Source: Jatrophihabitans sp. (GTDB lineage Bacteria; Actinomycetota; Actinomycetes; Mycobacteriales; Jatrophihabitantaceae). From it: a stretch of 64,000 nt of DNA. The stretch is from the NCBI GenBank assembly GCA_036399055.1, contig DASWNX010000040.1:62001-126000 (forward strand). The letters are read 5' to 3'. Every line of letters begins with the position of its first letter. Position 1 is the first letter of the stretch. Positions 16,543 through 25,193 of this stretch are shown in pieces. The position numbers were made by a program, and so were the translations under genes. The notes under the pieces are model-generated. The model made no database searches. It was given only the letters and a program-made list of their open reading frames with translations, and had not been told where the DNA came from.

Positions 16543-18353
16543 GCACTGATCCTAGAACCAGGACTGGACCGGTTGGGCTGGTGCAGAACGGGCAGCCGGC
16601 GGCGGTCGGTGAACGGCTCGGCGCTACGTCGCGCGCCGTCAGCCGAGACCAGCCAGCTACGCAACCGGGCCGCGCCGGCCGCCGGGGAACTCCATGGCTG
16701 GCTGGCCGAGACCAGCCGGACGCCGGGCTGATTGAGCCATCGCAGGAGCAACTCGGTCTCTTCGACCGTGGCGACTGTGGCCAGGGTCGCCGAGGCAGAG
16801 GTCTGCGTGACGACCTCGGCGGTGCTGAGCAGGGTCTCCACCATGGGCATCGGCGGCACCCCGCGAGCGGCGACTTCGGCGCCCACCATGCGGCCGTGCC
16901 GGATCACCACCAACTCCCAGCCGCCCAGGCCGTCCGAGCGGGCGGCTACCAGCTCGGCCACCCGGGTCAAGGAGACCAGAGCCTGCATGCGGGCGCAGCT
17001 GCGCACCAGGGTGGCGATTCGGTCTCGCACCACGGCCGCCTCCTCGTAGCGCTGGGCGGCGGCCAGCGAGCCCAGCCGGCGCTTGAGCGGCTCGATCAGC
17101 ATCGCGACGTCGGCATGCCAGGCCTGCACGACCGTATCGACCAGGCGCGCGTAGGCCTCAGGGGAGAGCTCGTCCTCGCAGGGCGCGGCGCACTTGCCGA
17201 TCCCGGCGAGCGCGCACGCGCGGCGGACCACCCGACCGGGCGTCAGCCGATCGGTGCACTGCCGCAGCGGCACCGCGTCGTGGATGGCGTCGCGCAATTG
17301 CTCGGCCTGCCTGGTGGAGCGCAGCGGGCCGAAGTACTGCGCTCCGTCGGCGCGAGCCTGGTGCACGATCGACAACCGCGGAAAGGGCTCCTGGGTCAGC
17401 TTGAGCCAGACAGTCCGGTCACTGTGCTTGGACCGCCTGTTGTAGCGAGGCTTGAGCGAGGTGATCAGGCGCAACTCGCGCACCTGCGCCTCGAGCGGGT
17501 GCGCGCAGACGATCGACTCGACAGACTCGGCCAACCCGACCATCTCACCCATCCGGCTGCGGGTCTCTGAGGCCACGAAGTACTGCCGCACCCGGCTGCG
17601 CAGGTCTTTGCTGGTGCCCACGTAGAGCGGGCGACCGGCGCCGTCATGGAACAGGTAGACCCCGGGGGCGTGCGGCAGGTCGTCGGCGAGGTGGCGTTTG
17701 CGTCGCTGGGCGTCGGTGACCTGGGAGGTGAAGGCGCGCAGCTCGGTCAGCGAGTGCACGCCCAGCGTGCCCAGCCGGCCGATCAGGGCGTGCAGCACAT
17801 CCACGGTGGCCCGGGCGTCGGACAGGGCTCGGTGGTTGGGAGTGGTGGTCGACTTGAAGAAGCCGGCCAGCGTGCTCAGCTTGCAGTTGGGCACCTCGTC
17901 CCGGGTCAGCACCCGCCGGGCCAGCAGCGCGGTGTCGAGCACTGCCGGATTGGGCCAGCTCCGCTCCTGCCGAGCGCAGGCCGCCTTGAGGAAACCGATG
18001 TCGAAGGGCGCGTTGTGGGCCACCAGCACCGCGCCGGCGGCGAATTCCAGGAACGAGGGGAGCACCGAGTCGATGGAGGGGGCGCTGGCCACCATTCGGT
18101 CGGTGATGCCGGTGAGCACGCTGACGAACGGGGTGATGGGCATACCCGGATCGACCAGGGTGGCGAATTCGCCGAGCACCTCTCCGGCCCGCACCTTGAC
18201 CGCGCCGATCTCGGTGATGGAGTCCGTCATCGAGGCGCCGCCCGTGGTCTCGAGGTCGACCACCACGAAGGTCGTCGCCAGTAGCGGGTCGTCGAGGCAG
18301 TCAAGGCTTAGCTGCCCTCGGGTGATCGGTTGTCCTCGGGTAATCGCGGTCAC
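16539..18353 (-). CDS. DEDD exonuclease fused to UvrC/Cho-like GIY-YIG nuclease domain
   Basis: In the 604-residue product, residues about 25-200 form a DnaQ-type 3'-5' exonuclease (FVVVDLETTG with the first Asp-Glu pair, VAHNAPFDIGFL, HRALSDARATVDVL). Residues about 220-310 form a GIY-YIG domain (GVYLFHDGAGRPLYVGTS) followed by a UvrC-like region with Cys-rich CALAGIGKCAAPCE. This matches the mycobacterial exonuclease-Cho fusion (Rv2191 type), thought to act in nucleotide-excision-type repair. The frame runs on to 18407, but the GTG at 18353 begins the likely protein. No Shine-Dalgarno is seen; TAACGT (18362-18367) ends 8 nt upstream, consistent with a leaderless mRNA. Confidence 0.9.
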   Translation of the reverse strand: MTAITRGQPITRGQLSLDCLDDPLLATTFVVVDLETTGGASMTDSITEIGAVKVRAGEVLGEFATLVDPGMPITPFVSVLTGITDRMVASAPSIDSVLPSFLEFAAGAVLVAHNAPFDIGFLKAACARQERSWPNPAVLDTALLARRVLTRDEVPNCKLSTLAGFFKSTTTPNHRALSDARATVDVLHALIGRLGTLGVHSLTELRAFTSQVTDAQRRKRHLADDLPHAPGVYLFHDGAGRPLYVGTSKDLRSRVRQYFVASETRSRMGEMVGLAESVESIVCAHPLEAQVRELRLITSLKPRYNRRSKHSDRTVWLKLTQEPFPRLSIVHQARADGAQYFGPLRSTRQAEQLRDAIHDAVPLRQCTDRLTPGRVVRRACALAGIGKCAAPCEDELSPEAYARLVDTVVQAWHADVAMLIEPLKRRLGSLAAAQRYEEAAVVRDRIATLVRSCARMQALVSLTRVAELVAARSDGLGGWELVVIRHGRMVGAEVAARGVPPMPMVETLLSTAEVVTQTSASATLATVATVEETELLLRWLNQPGVRLVSASQPWSSPAAGAARLRSWLVSADGARRSAEPFTDRRRLPVLHQPNRSSPGSRISA

Positions 18354-18594
18354 AATCGAACACGTTAGCGATAGGCTCTGACGAAAGCGCGAAGCAGGGC
18401 CGAGCACGCGGCAGCCAGGCGGCGAACCGGCTGCCGCGGCGCCACTGGCTGCTGCCGGAGCGGGCCGTTTAGCGCGCTGTGATCAGGGCGGCGCCGGGTC
18501 GGACCCCCGGTTCCGGCTCAAAACTGTCAGTGCCCCTTCCTACGGTGTAGTCATCCGCCGGACTACAGCCGCCGGCCACGAAAGGTGGAAGAGA

Positions 18595-18813
18595 ATGCTC
18601 ATTGACTGTGACAGCTGCGCGGCTCGCGACATCAGCTGCGGAGACTGCGTGGTAGCCGTCCTGCTGGGTCCCCGCCGTGGAGCGGTCGAACTCGACAGCG
18701 CCGAGCAGGATGCCCTGGGCGCGTTCGCCAGCGGCGGCCTCCTGCCGCCGCTGAGGCTGGTGCCTACCCGCCCGCCCGAGGATTTACCTGGCCCTCACAC
18801 CGCAATTGCCTGA
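18595..18813 (+). CDS. Small Cys-rich conserved protein
   Basis: This 72-residue protein begins MLIDCDSCAARDISCGDCVV, with four cysteines in two CxxC pairs (5/8 and 15/18) in the first 20 residues. That arrangement could bind Zn or an Fe-S cluster. The rest is a short Leu/Pro-rich tail. The ATG follows GGTGGAAGAGA, a good ribosome-binding site (GGAAGAG). Small CxxC proteins of this kind occur upstream of the NlpC/P60 gene in other actinobacteria as far as I recall. Function unknown. Confidence 0.8.
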   Translation: MLIDCDSCAARDISCGDCVVAVLLGPRRGAVELDSAEQDALGAFASGGLLPPLRLVPTRPPEDLPGPHTAIA

Positions 18814-18902
18814 TTTGTCGAATTCTGCTGTGAAAATTGCACCGCGACACGGTCGACCTCGATTGCTTCCGGGCGACAGCGTCACGTAACCTTTCTGAGA
18901 TC

Positions 18903-18937
18903 TTCCGGTTTCCGCCTCCCGACGGGAGGCGCCGGAA
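18903..18937 (+). terminator. Nested hairpin after the Cys-rich gene
   Basis: An inner perfect stem GCCTCCC/GGGAGGC (18914-18920 with 18924-18930, loop GAC) lies inside an outer stem TTCCGG/CCGGAA (18903-18908 with 18932-18937). It sits between the Cys-rich gene and the riboswitch, and likely ends the former's transcript. No U-tract follows. Confidence 0.55.
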
Positions 18938-18978
18938 GCACCGCCGAGTCGGCGCTGATCAGTAGTAGGCAGCTCAAC

Positions 18979-19140
18979 CGCTAGCCTTCGCCTGCGCTGT
19001 GAGCCGAACCGGGGACCCAGGTTTTCTGGGGTGAATCGGGGTAGTGCAAAGCGCTCTGCGCTCTGCACGGCAGTGCTCCGTAGGGCAACTTCCAAGCCCG
19101 AACCCGACAGCTAACTCGGTAGGCGGTCGAGTGGAAGAGG
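18979..19140 (+). ncRNA. c-di-AMP riboswitch (ydaO/yuaA type)
   Basis: The leader of the NlpC/P60 gene carries the hallmark sequence blocks of the ydaO-yuaA family: GCCGAACCGGGGACCCAGG (19003-19021), GGGGTGAATCGGGGTAG (19028-19044), a variable hairpin (GCAAAGCGCTCTGCG region), then AGGGCAACTTCCAAGCCCG followed by CCGACAGCTAACTCGGTAGG (about 19105-19124). In actinobacteria this class is known to sit in front of peptidoglycan hydrolases and to switch them off when c-di-AMP is high. The leader ends about 20 nt before the GTG start. Boundaries are approximate. Confidence 0.92.
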
Positions 19141-19153
19141 AGTTCCGCCAACT

Positions 19154-20254
19154 GTGGCGTTAACTCGTGTGACGCGGCTCAGCCGCACAATTCTTGCTTC
19201 TCTAGTCGTTACCGGCGCCCTCTTGACCGCGCCGCTGGCCGCCCAAGCCGTACCGCATCCGCAAGCTCCGGCGCCGAAGACCACCGCGCAGGTCAATGCC
19301 AAGCTGCATGATCTGGCCAAGTCCAGCGAGAAGTTGGCCGAGCAACTGAACCAGGCCCACATCGACGTCCGGACCGCCCAGCGAGCAGCTGCCCAGGCGA
19401 CCCGGACCGCGGCCGCCGCCCAGGCCCAGGCACGCACCGCTCAGCGACTGCTGGCCACCTCGCTGGCCTCGCAGTACAAGGCGGCCTCGTTCAGCCGCAC
19501 GGCCGCTCTGCTGGCCAGCAGCTCCACCGACGGCTACCTGCAGACGATCCAGTCGATGAACCTGTTGACCCAGCACCAGAGCGCGGTCTCCCTCACCGCG
19601 ACCAAGGCGATCGCGACCTCGAACGCGGCCGCGGCGCGGGCCAAGGCCGCGGTTGCCACAGCCGTCGAGAAGCGGGCCCTGATCGCCAAGCGGCAGGCCG
19701 AGCTCAACCAGCAGGTGCGCAAGTACAAGAGCCTGCTGGCCACCTTGACCGCTGCCGAGCGGGCGAAGTACTACAACCCGGTTCCGCAGCCGTCGGCGGC
19801 AGTCGTCGCGCAGGTGGTGACCCGAGCGGTCACCCAGGCAGCACCGTTGGCCGCTGCTGCTCCTGCTCCTCAGACGGCGCCCGCGCCGGCTCGTTCGGCC
19901 TCTCGTGGCGCCGGCGCGGCCATCTCCGAGGCTCGCGCCCAGCTCGGCAAGCCTTACCAGTGGGGCGGCAGTGGACCGGGCAGCTTCGACTGCTCTGGCC
20001 TGACCGCCTGGGCCTGGCGCGCCGGGGGCGTCAGCCTGCCGCACAACGCCGCGGCGCAGCAGGGCAGCGGCACGCCGGTGGGTCGCAGCGACCTCCAGCC
20101 CGGTGACCTGGTGTTCTTCGGATCTCCGGCCTACCACGTGGGGCTCTACGTCGGTGACGGCATGATGATCCACGCTCCGACGACCGGTGACGTCGTCAAG
20201 ATGTCCTCGCTGTCCTACATGAGCGAATACTCAGGGGCCGTCCGGGTCGGGTGA
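19154..20254 (+). CDS. Secreted NlpC/P60 peptidoglycan endopeptidase (RipC-like)
   Basis: The 366-residue protein has a signal peptide (to about residue 35, AAQA), a long Ala/Gln-rich coiled coil (about 45-215), a Pro/Ala linker, and a C-terminal NlpC/P60 domain from about 255. The catalytic Cys is in FDCSGLTAWAW, with His in YHVGLYVGDG and a further His in MMIHAPTTG. Proteins of this build cleave the D-Glu to diaminopimelate bond in stem peptides, and the coiled coil often mediates FtsEX-type control. The GTG start follows a c-di-AMP riboswitch and GTGGAAGAGGAG. The stop overlaps the next gene (GTGA). Position corresponds to mycobacterial ripC (Rv2190c). Confidence 0.92.
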   Translation: MALTRVTRLSRTILASLVVTGALLTAPLAAQAVPHPQAPAPKTTAQVNAKLHDLAKSSEKLAEQLNQAHIDVRTAQRAAAQATRTAAAAQAQARTAQRLLATSLASQYKAASFSRTAALLASSSTDGYLQTIQSMNLLTQHQSAVSLTATKAIATSNAAAARAKAAVATAVEKRALIAKRQAELNQQVRKYKSLLATLTAAERAKYYNPVPQPSAAVVAQVVTRAVTQAAPLAAAAPAPQTAPAPARSASRGAGAAISEARAQLGKPYQWGGSGPGSFDCSGLTAWAWRAGGVSLPHNAAAQQGSGTPVGRSDLQPGDLVFFGSPAYHVGLYVGDGMMIHAPTTGDVVKMSSLSYMSEYSGAVRVG

Positions 20255-21627
20255 GCCAGCCAGCTGAATTGAACGGGCGGGAACCGGTGACGGTCCCGCC
20301 CGTTCGGCTGTCCCGACGCTTGGGCCGCCGAGGGCTGTTCGGCCTGGTGACGGCTGTGACCCTGGCCCTGCTCGCGGGGCTGGCGGTCCTGCTGGTCCAG
20401 CACGACCGGGCGCCGGCGCCGACCGGCGCGGCTTCGCCCGGCGCCGCCGACTCAGCTGAGGTCACCGCCGTGCTGACCGCGCTGAACCGGCATGCCCGAG
20501 CCCTGATGGACCGGGACGCGCGGGCCTGGGAGTCAGACCTGGATCAATCGGCAGCCGCGTCCGGCTACACCGGACGTCAGCGACAGGTGTTCGCCAACCT
20601 GGCGCAGGCGCCGCTGACCACCTGGCGTTACGTCCTGGTCGCGCCGGTCACCGATCCGACCGTGCTGGCGCCGGCAGCGACCCGGCTGGGTGGGGACGTG
20701 GTGATCGTGCATGTCGAGCTGCAGTACGCCCTGGCAGCCGTCGACCCGGCGCCTACCGGCAAGCAGCTGTGGCTGACCGGGGTACGCCGCGGCAGCGTCT
20801 GGAAGCTGGCGGCCGATGACGACGCGGCAGCCGTCGGGGGCGCGTCCTGGCGAGGCCCGTGGGACTTCGGGCAGCTGCTGGTCCGGCGTGGCCCGCACAC
20901 CCTGGTGCTGACCCACCCGGCGCACCGGCAGGATGGGCCGGTGTTCGCCGACCTGATCGAGAAGTCGCTGCCGGTCGTGACCGGGGTCTGGGGCCGCGAC
21001 TTCAACGACCAGGTCGCGGTGCTGATCCCCGACACCGCGCAGGAGTTCGCGGCGGTCACCGGCGATGACGCCGACAGCCACGATCTGGCAGCGGTGACGG
21101 TCGCTGATCAGGTGCGCCCGGATGGCGTCGTGCTCGGCGCCCGGATCGTGCTCAACCCGGCCGCCCTCGCTCGGTTGGACACCGCTGGGCGCCGGCTGCT
21201 GATCGGCCACGAGCTGACCCACATCGCGTCTCGGGCGGCCACCTCCGATCAGATGCCGACCTGGCTGATCGAGGGGCTGGCCGAGTACGTCGGCAACCTC
21301 GGCGCCGGGCTGCCGGTGAGCCGCACCGCCACCGAGCTGGCCGCCGAGGTGCGGGCCGGCAAGGTGCCGGCGGCGTTGCCGGCCGATGCCGACTTCACCG
21401 GCGGCGACCGCCTGCCCCAGTTCTACGAGCAGTCCTGGCTGGCCTGCCGGCTGATCGCCGCCCGCGCCGGCGAGGCCGGCCTGGTGCGGTTCTACCGGGC
21501 GGTGGCCGAGGCCGCCCGCGCCGATCCGGCCACTGCGGTGGCGGTCGGGCTGCGGCAGGTGCTGCGGACCGACCTGACGGCCTTCACCGCGGCCTGGCGG
21601 TCCTACCTGATCGACCAGCTGCGATGA
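20251..21627 (+). CDS. Membrane-anchored HExxH metallopeptidase-like protein
   Basis: The 458-residue product has an N-terminal membrane anchor (about residues 28-50, GLFGLVTAVTLALLAGLAVL) and an extracytoplasmic region. A gluzincin-type zinc motif HELTHIAS is followed about 20 residues later by WLIEGLAEYVGN, supplying the third ligand Glu. This fits peptidase-MA-like families. The region between anchor and catalytic domain (about 65-215) resembles a NTF2-like or lipoprotein-type beta domain but I cannot name it. GTG start with GTGA overlap to the NlpC/P60 gene and ATGA overlap to pimB, so translation is coupled; a cell-envelope substrate is inferred. Confidence 0.8.
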   Translation: MSQPAELNGREPVTVPPVRLSRRLGRRGLFGLVTAVTLALLAGLAVLLVQHDRAPAPTGAASPGAADSAEVTAVLTALNRHARALMDRDARAWESDLDQSAAASGYTGRQRQVFANLAQAPLTTWRYVLVAPVTDPTVLAPAATRLGGDVVIVHVELQYALAAVDPAPTGKQLWLTGVRRGSVWKLAADDDAAAVGGASWRGPWDFGQLLVRRGPHTLVLTHPAHRQDGPVFADLIEKSLPVVTGVWGRDFNDQVAVLIPDTAQEFAAVTGDDADSHDLAAVTVADQVRPDGVVLGARIVLNPAALARLDTAGRRLLIGHELTHIASRAATSDQMPTWLIEGLAEYVGNLGAGLPVSRTATELAAEVRAGKVPAALPADADFTGGDRLPQFYEQSWLACRLIAARAGEAGLVRFYRAVAEAARADPATAVAVGLRQVLRTDLTAFTAAWRSYLIDQLR

Positions 21628-22751
21628 GCGCCCGCGCGCTGCTGATCGTCACCAATGACTTTCCGCCCCGGCAAGGCGGCATCCAGTCCTTCGTCCACGA
21701 GCTGGCCCGGCGGCTGCCGGCCGGTCAGGTCGCCGTCTACGCCTCCGATCACCCGGGCGCCGCGGCGTTCGACGCCGAGCAGGACTTTCCGGTACGCCGT
21801 CACCCCAGCGGCATGCTGCTCCCCACGCCCGGCGCCCGGCGGCGGGTGCTGCAGGCCCGCCAGGACTTCGGCAGCACCTCGGTCTGGTTCGGTGCGTCCG
21901 CGCCTCTCGGGCTGCTGGCCGCGCCGCTGCGCCGGGCCGGCGTCCGGCGACTGGTGGCCAGCACGCACGGGCATGAGGCCGGCTGGGCGATGCTGCCGGT
22001 GGGGCGCCAGGCGCTGCGCCGGATCGGCGCCGAGGTCGATGTGGTGACCTACCTCGCCGAGTACACCCGTCAGCGGTTGGCCGGCGCGTTCGGCCCGAAG
22101 GCCACTCTGGCGCAGCTGACCCCGGGGGTGGACCTCGACACCTTCAGCCCGGCAGTCTCCGGCGCCGCTGTTCGGCAGCGACACGGCTTGACCGGCCACC
22201 CGGTGGTGGTGTGCGTGTCCAGACTGGTGCCTCGCAAAGGCCAGGACGTCCTGATCCAGGCCATGCCGGCCATCCTGGCCAAGGTCGAGCAGGCGAGGCT
22301 GCTGATCGTCGGCGGCGGGCGCTATGAGCAGCGGCTGCGCGCCTTGGCCCAGCGGACCGGCGTTGCCGAGCAGGTGGTGTTCACCGGTCCGGTGCCGGCT
22401 GGCGAGTTGCCCGAGCACTTCGCCGCCGGTGACGTCTTCGCCATGCCGTGCCGGACCAGGCGGCTGGGAATGGACGTCGAAGGGCTGGGCATCGTGTTCC
22501 TGGAAGCCTCAGCCAGCGGTCTGCCGGTCGTCGCCGGGAACTCCGGCGGCGCGCCGGAGACGGTTCGCCAGGGGGTGACCGGACTGGTGGTGGACGGCGC
22601 CGACGTCGCGGCGGTCGCCGATCAGGTCAGCGGACTGCTCGCCGATCCGCGGCGAGCCGCGGCGATGGGCGCGGCCGGCCGGCAGTGGACCGAGCAGTCC
22701 TGGCAGTGGAACGCCATGGCCGATCGACTGGCCGAGCTGCTGCGGCTGTGA
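21624..22751 (+). CDS. pimB: GDP-mannose-dependent alpha-mannosyltransferase, PimB type
   Basis: The 375-residue GT4-family (GT-B fold) protein starts LLIVTNDFPPRQGGIQSFV, the glycine-rich acceptor-site loop of PimB. The donor domain has VCVSRLVPRKGQDVLIQAMP and the FAMPCRTRRLGMDVEGLGIV segment with the conserved E-x7-E arrangement leading to FLEASASGLPVV. PimB adds the second mannose to phosphatidylinositol mannoside. Position between the NlpC/P60 block and a fadD15-type gene equals that of Rv2188c. The ATG overlaps the upstream stop, and the gene's own stop lies inside a 22-bp tandem repeat array. Confidence 0.9.
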   Translation: MSARALLIVTNDFPPRQGGIQSFVHELARRLPAGQVAVYASDHPGAAAFDAEQDFPVRRHPSGMLLPTPGARRRVLQARQDFGSTSVWFGASAPLGLLAAPLRRAGVRRLVASTHGHEAGWAMLPVGRQALRRIGAEVDVVTYLAEYTRQRLAGAFGPKATLAQLTPGVDLDTFSPAVSGAAVRQRHGLTGHPVVVCVSRLVPRKGQDVLIQAMPAILAKVEQARLLIVGGGRYEQRLRALAQRTGVAEQVVFTGPVPAGELPEHFAAGDVFAMPCRTRRLGMDVEGLGIVFLEASASGLPVVAGNSGGAPETVRQGVTGLVVDGADVAAVADQVSGLLADPRRAAAMGAAGRQWTEQSWQWNAMADRLAELLRL

Positions 22752-22828
22752 CCAAACCGCTACGGCTGTGACCCCGAACCGCTACGGCTGTGACCCCGAA
22801 CCGCAACGGCTGTGACCCCGAACCGCAG
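22743..22828. repeat. 22-bp tandem repeats spanning the pimB stop codon
   Basis: The unit CGGCTGTGACCCCGAACCGCTA occurs four times: a 20-bp variant at 22743-22762, then 22763-22784, 22785-22806 and 22807-22828, the last two differing at the final bases. The pimB TGA stop is part of the first unit, and every unit repeats the TGA. The array fills the gap to the convergent fadD gene. Confidence 0.92.
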
Positions 22829-22842
22829 CGGCGATAGCGGGC

Positions 22843-24651
22843 TTAGTCTTTGCCCCCCGAGTACAGAGCCGCGATGTCTCCCGCGCGCTCGGTCAGCACC
22901 AGGTTGCGCTTGAGCTTGAGCGACGGGGTGAGCTGGCCGCCGGCCTCGGTCCAGTCCTCGGCCAGGATGGTGAACTTCTTGATCGCCTCGGCCTGGGAGA
23001 CCGCCTTGTTGGCGTCATCGACGGCCTGCTGAACCTCGGCGCGCAGCTGCGGGTCCTGCAGCAGCTCGTTGACGTCGGTGTCGGCTGGCTTGCCGGTCTT
23101 CTGGGCCCACGTCGGCAGCGAGTCGACGTCCAGGGTGATCAGGGCGGCGATGAACGGCTGCTGGTCGCCGACCACCAGGCACTGGCTGATCAGCCAGTGC
23201 GCCCGGACCCGGTCCTCCAGCACCGCCGGCGCCACGTTCTTGCCGCTGGAGGTGACGATCAGCTCCTTCTTGCGTCCGGTGATCGTGACAAAACCGTCGT
23301 CGTCGAGCTCGCCGATGTCACCGGTGTGGAACCAGGTCTTGCCACCCTCCTCCTCCAACGCCTCGGCGGTGGCTGTGGGGTTCTTCCAGTACCCGTCGAA
23401 GACCACGGGGCCGGCCAGCAGGATCTCGCCGTCGTCGGCGATCTTGACGCTCATGCCGGCGACCGGGCGGCCGACCGAGCCGACCTTGATCTTGTCCTCG
23501 ACGTTGAGGCAGGCCCCGGCGGTGGTCTCGGTCAGGCCGTAGCCTTCATAGATCGTCACGCCGATGCCGCGGAAGAAGTGCCCGAGTCGGGCTCCCAGCG
23601 GCGCCCCGCCGGAGATGGCGGCGCTGCACCGGCCGCCGAGCGCGGCCCGCAGCTTGGAGTAGACCAGCTTGTCGAACACCTTGTGCTGCAGCCGTAGGCC
23701 CAAGCCCGCGCCGCCGGTGTCCATCGCCTCGGAGTACGCGATCGCCACCGCCTCGGACCGATCGAAGATCTTTCCCTTGCCGTCGGCGTGGGCGCGCTGC
23801 TTGGCGGTGTTGTACACCTTCTCGAAGACCCGCGGAACGCTCAGCACGAAGCTGGGTTTGAAGATCGCGAAGTCGGCGACCAGGTTCTTGATGTCGGCGG
23901 TGTGGCCCAGCGAGCAACCGGTGGCGATCGCGCCCATCTCGATGGCCCGCCCGAACACGTGGGCCAGGGGCAGGAACAGCAGCGTGGAGGTGTCGGGGTT
24001 GAACAGCTTGCTCAGCCCGCTGGCCACCTCTGAGACCTCGGCCAGGAAGTTGAGGTGGGTCATCTCGCAGCCCTTGGGCCGGCCGGTGGTGCCGGAGGTG
24101 TAGAGCAGCGACGCCAGGTCGCTGGGCTTGATGGCCGCCAGCCGGGCGTGCACCTGCTCGGCGTCGACGTCGACGCCGGCGGCGGTCAACTCGGCGACCG
24201 CGCCGTCCTCGATCTGCCAGACGTGGCGCAGCTGCGGCGTCTGGCCGCGCACCTCCTCGACGATCGCGGCGTGCGCGGCGGACTCGACCACCACGGACTC
24301 GGCGTCGGAGTCGGACAGGATCCACTCGACCTGCTCGGCCGAGGACGTCTCATAGATCGGCACGACGACGCCGCCGACGGCCAGCACCGCGAAGTCGAAC
24401 AGCGTCCACTCGTAACGGTTCTTGCTCATCAGGGCGACCCGGTCACCCGGCTCGATGCCGGACGCGATCAGGCCCCGCGCGACTCCGAGCACCTGCTCGG
24501 CGAACTCCCCGGCCGTCACATCGTTCCAGGTGTCGCCGCTGCGGACCTTGAGCGAGACCATGTCCGGCCGGGTTCGGGCATTGTCGAAGACGTACTGCGC
24601 CGCGCTGTTCTGTGGCGGCGTTCCCGCACTGGGGATGGTCAGCTCACGCAC
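22843..24651 (-). CDS. Long-chain fatty acid-CoA ligase (FadD15-like)
   Basis: The 602-residue adenylate-forming enzyme has the AMP-binding P-loop LLYTSGTTGRPKG, the YEGYGLTETTAG motif, the WFHTGDIGELDDDGF hinge and the catalytic Lys near the C-terminus in LTPSLKLKRN. It should activate long-chain fatty acids to acyl-CoA. The GTG at 24651 follows GAGAGGCG at ideal distance and begins RELTIPSAG; the longer frame to 24729 has no such signal. It sits in the mycobacterial fadD15 (Rv2187) position. It converges on pimB and diverges from the first SRPBCC gene across about 90 bp. Confidence 0.92.
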   Translation of the reverse strand: MRELTIPSAGTPPQNSAAQYVFDNARTRPDMVSLKVRSGDTWNDVTAGEFAEQVLGVARGLIASGIEPGDRVALMSKNRYEWTLFDFAVLAVGGVVVPIYETSSAEQVEWILSDSDAESVVVESAAHAAIVEEVRGQTPQLRHVWQIEDGAVAELTAAGVDVDAEQVHARLAAIKPSDLASLLYTSGTTGRPKGCEMTHLNFLAEVSEVASGLSKLFNPDTSTLLFLPLAHVFGRAIEMGAIATGCSLGHTADIKNLVADFAIFKPSFVLSVPRVFEKVYNTAKQRAHADGKGKIFDRSEAVAIAYSEAMDTGGAGLGLRLQHKVFDKLVYSKLRAALGGRCSAAISGGAPLGARLGHFFRGIGVTIYEGYGLTETTAGACLNVEDKIKVGSVGRPVAGMSVKIADDGEILLAGPVVFDGYWKNPTATAEALEEEGGKTWFHTGDIGELDDDGFVTITGRKKELIVTSSGKNVAPAVLEDRVRAHWLISQCLVVGDQQPFIAALITLDVDSLPTWAQKTGKPADTDVNELLQDPQLRAEVQQAVDDANKAVSQAEAIKKFTILAEDWTEAGGQLTPSLKLKRNLVLTERAGDIAALYSGGKD

Positions 24652-24743
24652 TCGATCGCCTCTCGCAGATGTGTTTCGTGCAAACCTAGCTTGGGCCGCA
24701 GGGTAGCGAACATTTCGCCTGACTGGCATGTCATCCTGCCCGA

Positions 24744-25127
24744 ATGCAGCCGCAAGTTCACCTGATCGACGAGGCCTGGATCGACGCTCCGGCGGCGGCG
24801 GTGGCTGCCGTGGTGTCCGATCCGGCGAACTGGCGGCAGTGGTGGCCTTATCTCAGGCTCACGGTGACCCGCGACCGGGGCCTGAAGGGCGTCCAGTTCG
24901 CGGCGGCGCCGGCGCCGGGCGGTGGCTGGCCGGCGTTGGCCGGAACGGTGGAGATCTGGCTCGAGCCGTTCAAGAGCGGCGTGATCGTGCATCACTTCCT
25001 GCGGCTGGCGCCGGCCAGCGGGCAGCCGCTGCCGGCCCGGGCGTCCCGGCGGTTGAGCCGGCGTGTCGGCTGGCACGCCAAACAGGTGTTCTGGCGGCTC
25101 AAGGACGAGCTCGAAGCCGGCGACTGA
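24744..25127 (+). CDS. SRPBCC/polyketide cyclase-like protein
   Basis: The 127-residue product opens with the SRPBCC pattern (HLIDEAWIDAPAAAVAAVVS, then DPANWRQWWPYL), a helix-grip fold with a hydrophobic cavity. The C-terminal helix RVGWHAKQVFWRLKDELEAG is typical. It is shorter than most relatives. It sits 66 bp before a second SRPBCC gene and after the divergent acyl-CoA synthetase, a grouping also found around Rv2185c. Ligand unknown; lipid binding is a guess from the neighbours. Confidence 0.75.
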   Translation: MQPQVHLIDEAWIDAPAAAVAAVVSDPANWRQWWPYLRLTVTRDRGLKGVQFAAAPAPGGGWPALAGTVEIWLEPFKSGVIVHHFLRLAPASGQPLPARASRRLSRRVGWHAKQVFWRLKDELEAGD

Positions 25128-25193
25128 GCCGGCGCCCGACACCGCGGGGGCGGCCTCGCGCCCCGCGGCGAACTCGGCGGTAACCTTCGCCCC

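Noticed and set aside
25132-25193. GC hairpin between the two SRPBCC genes as a strong terminator
   Set aside because: The stem CCGCGGGGGC/GCGCCCCGCGG is imperfect and both flanking genes run the same way; evidence is too weak for a separate call.
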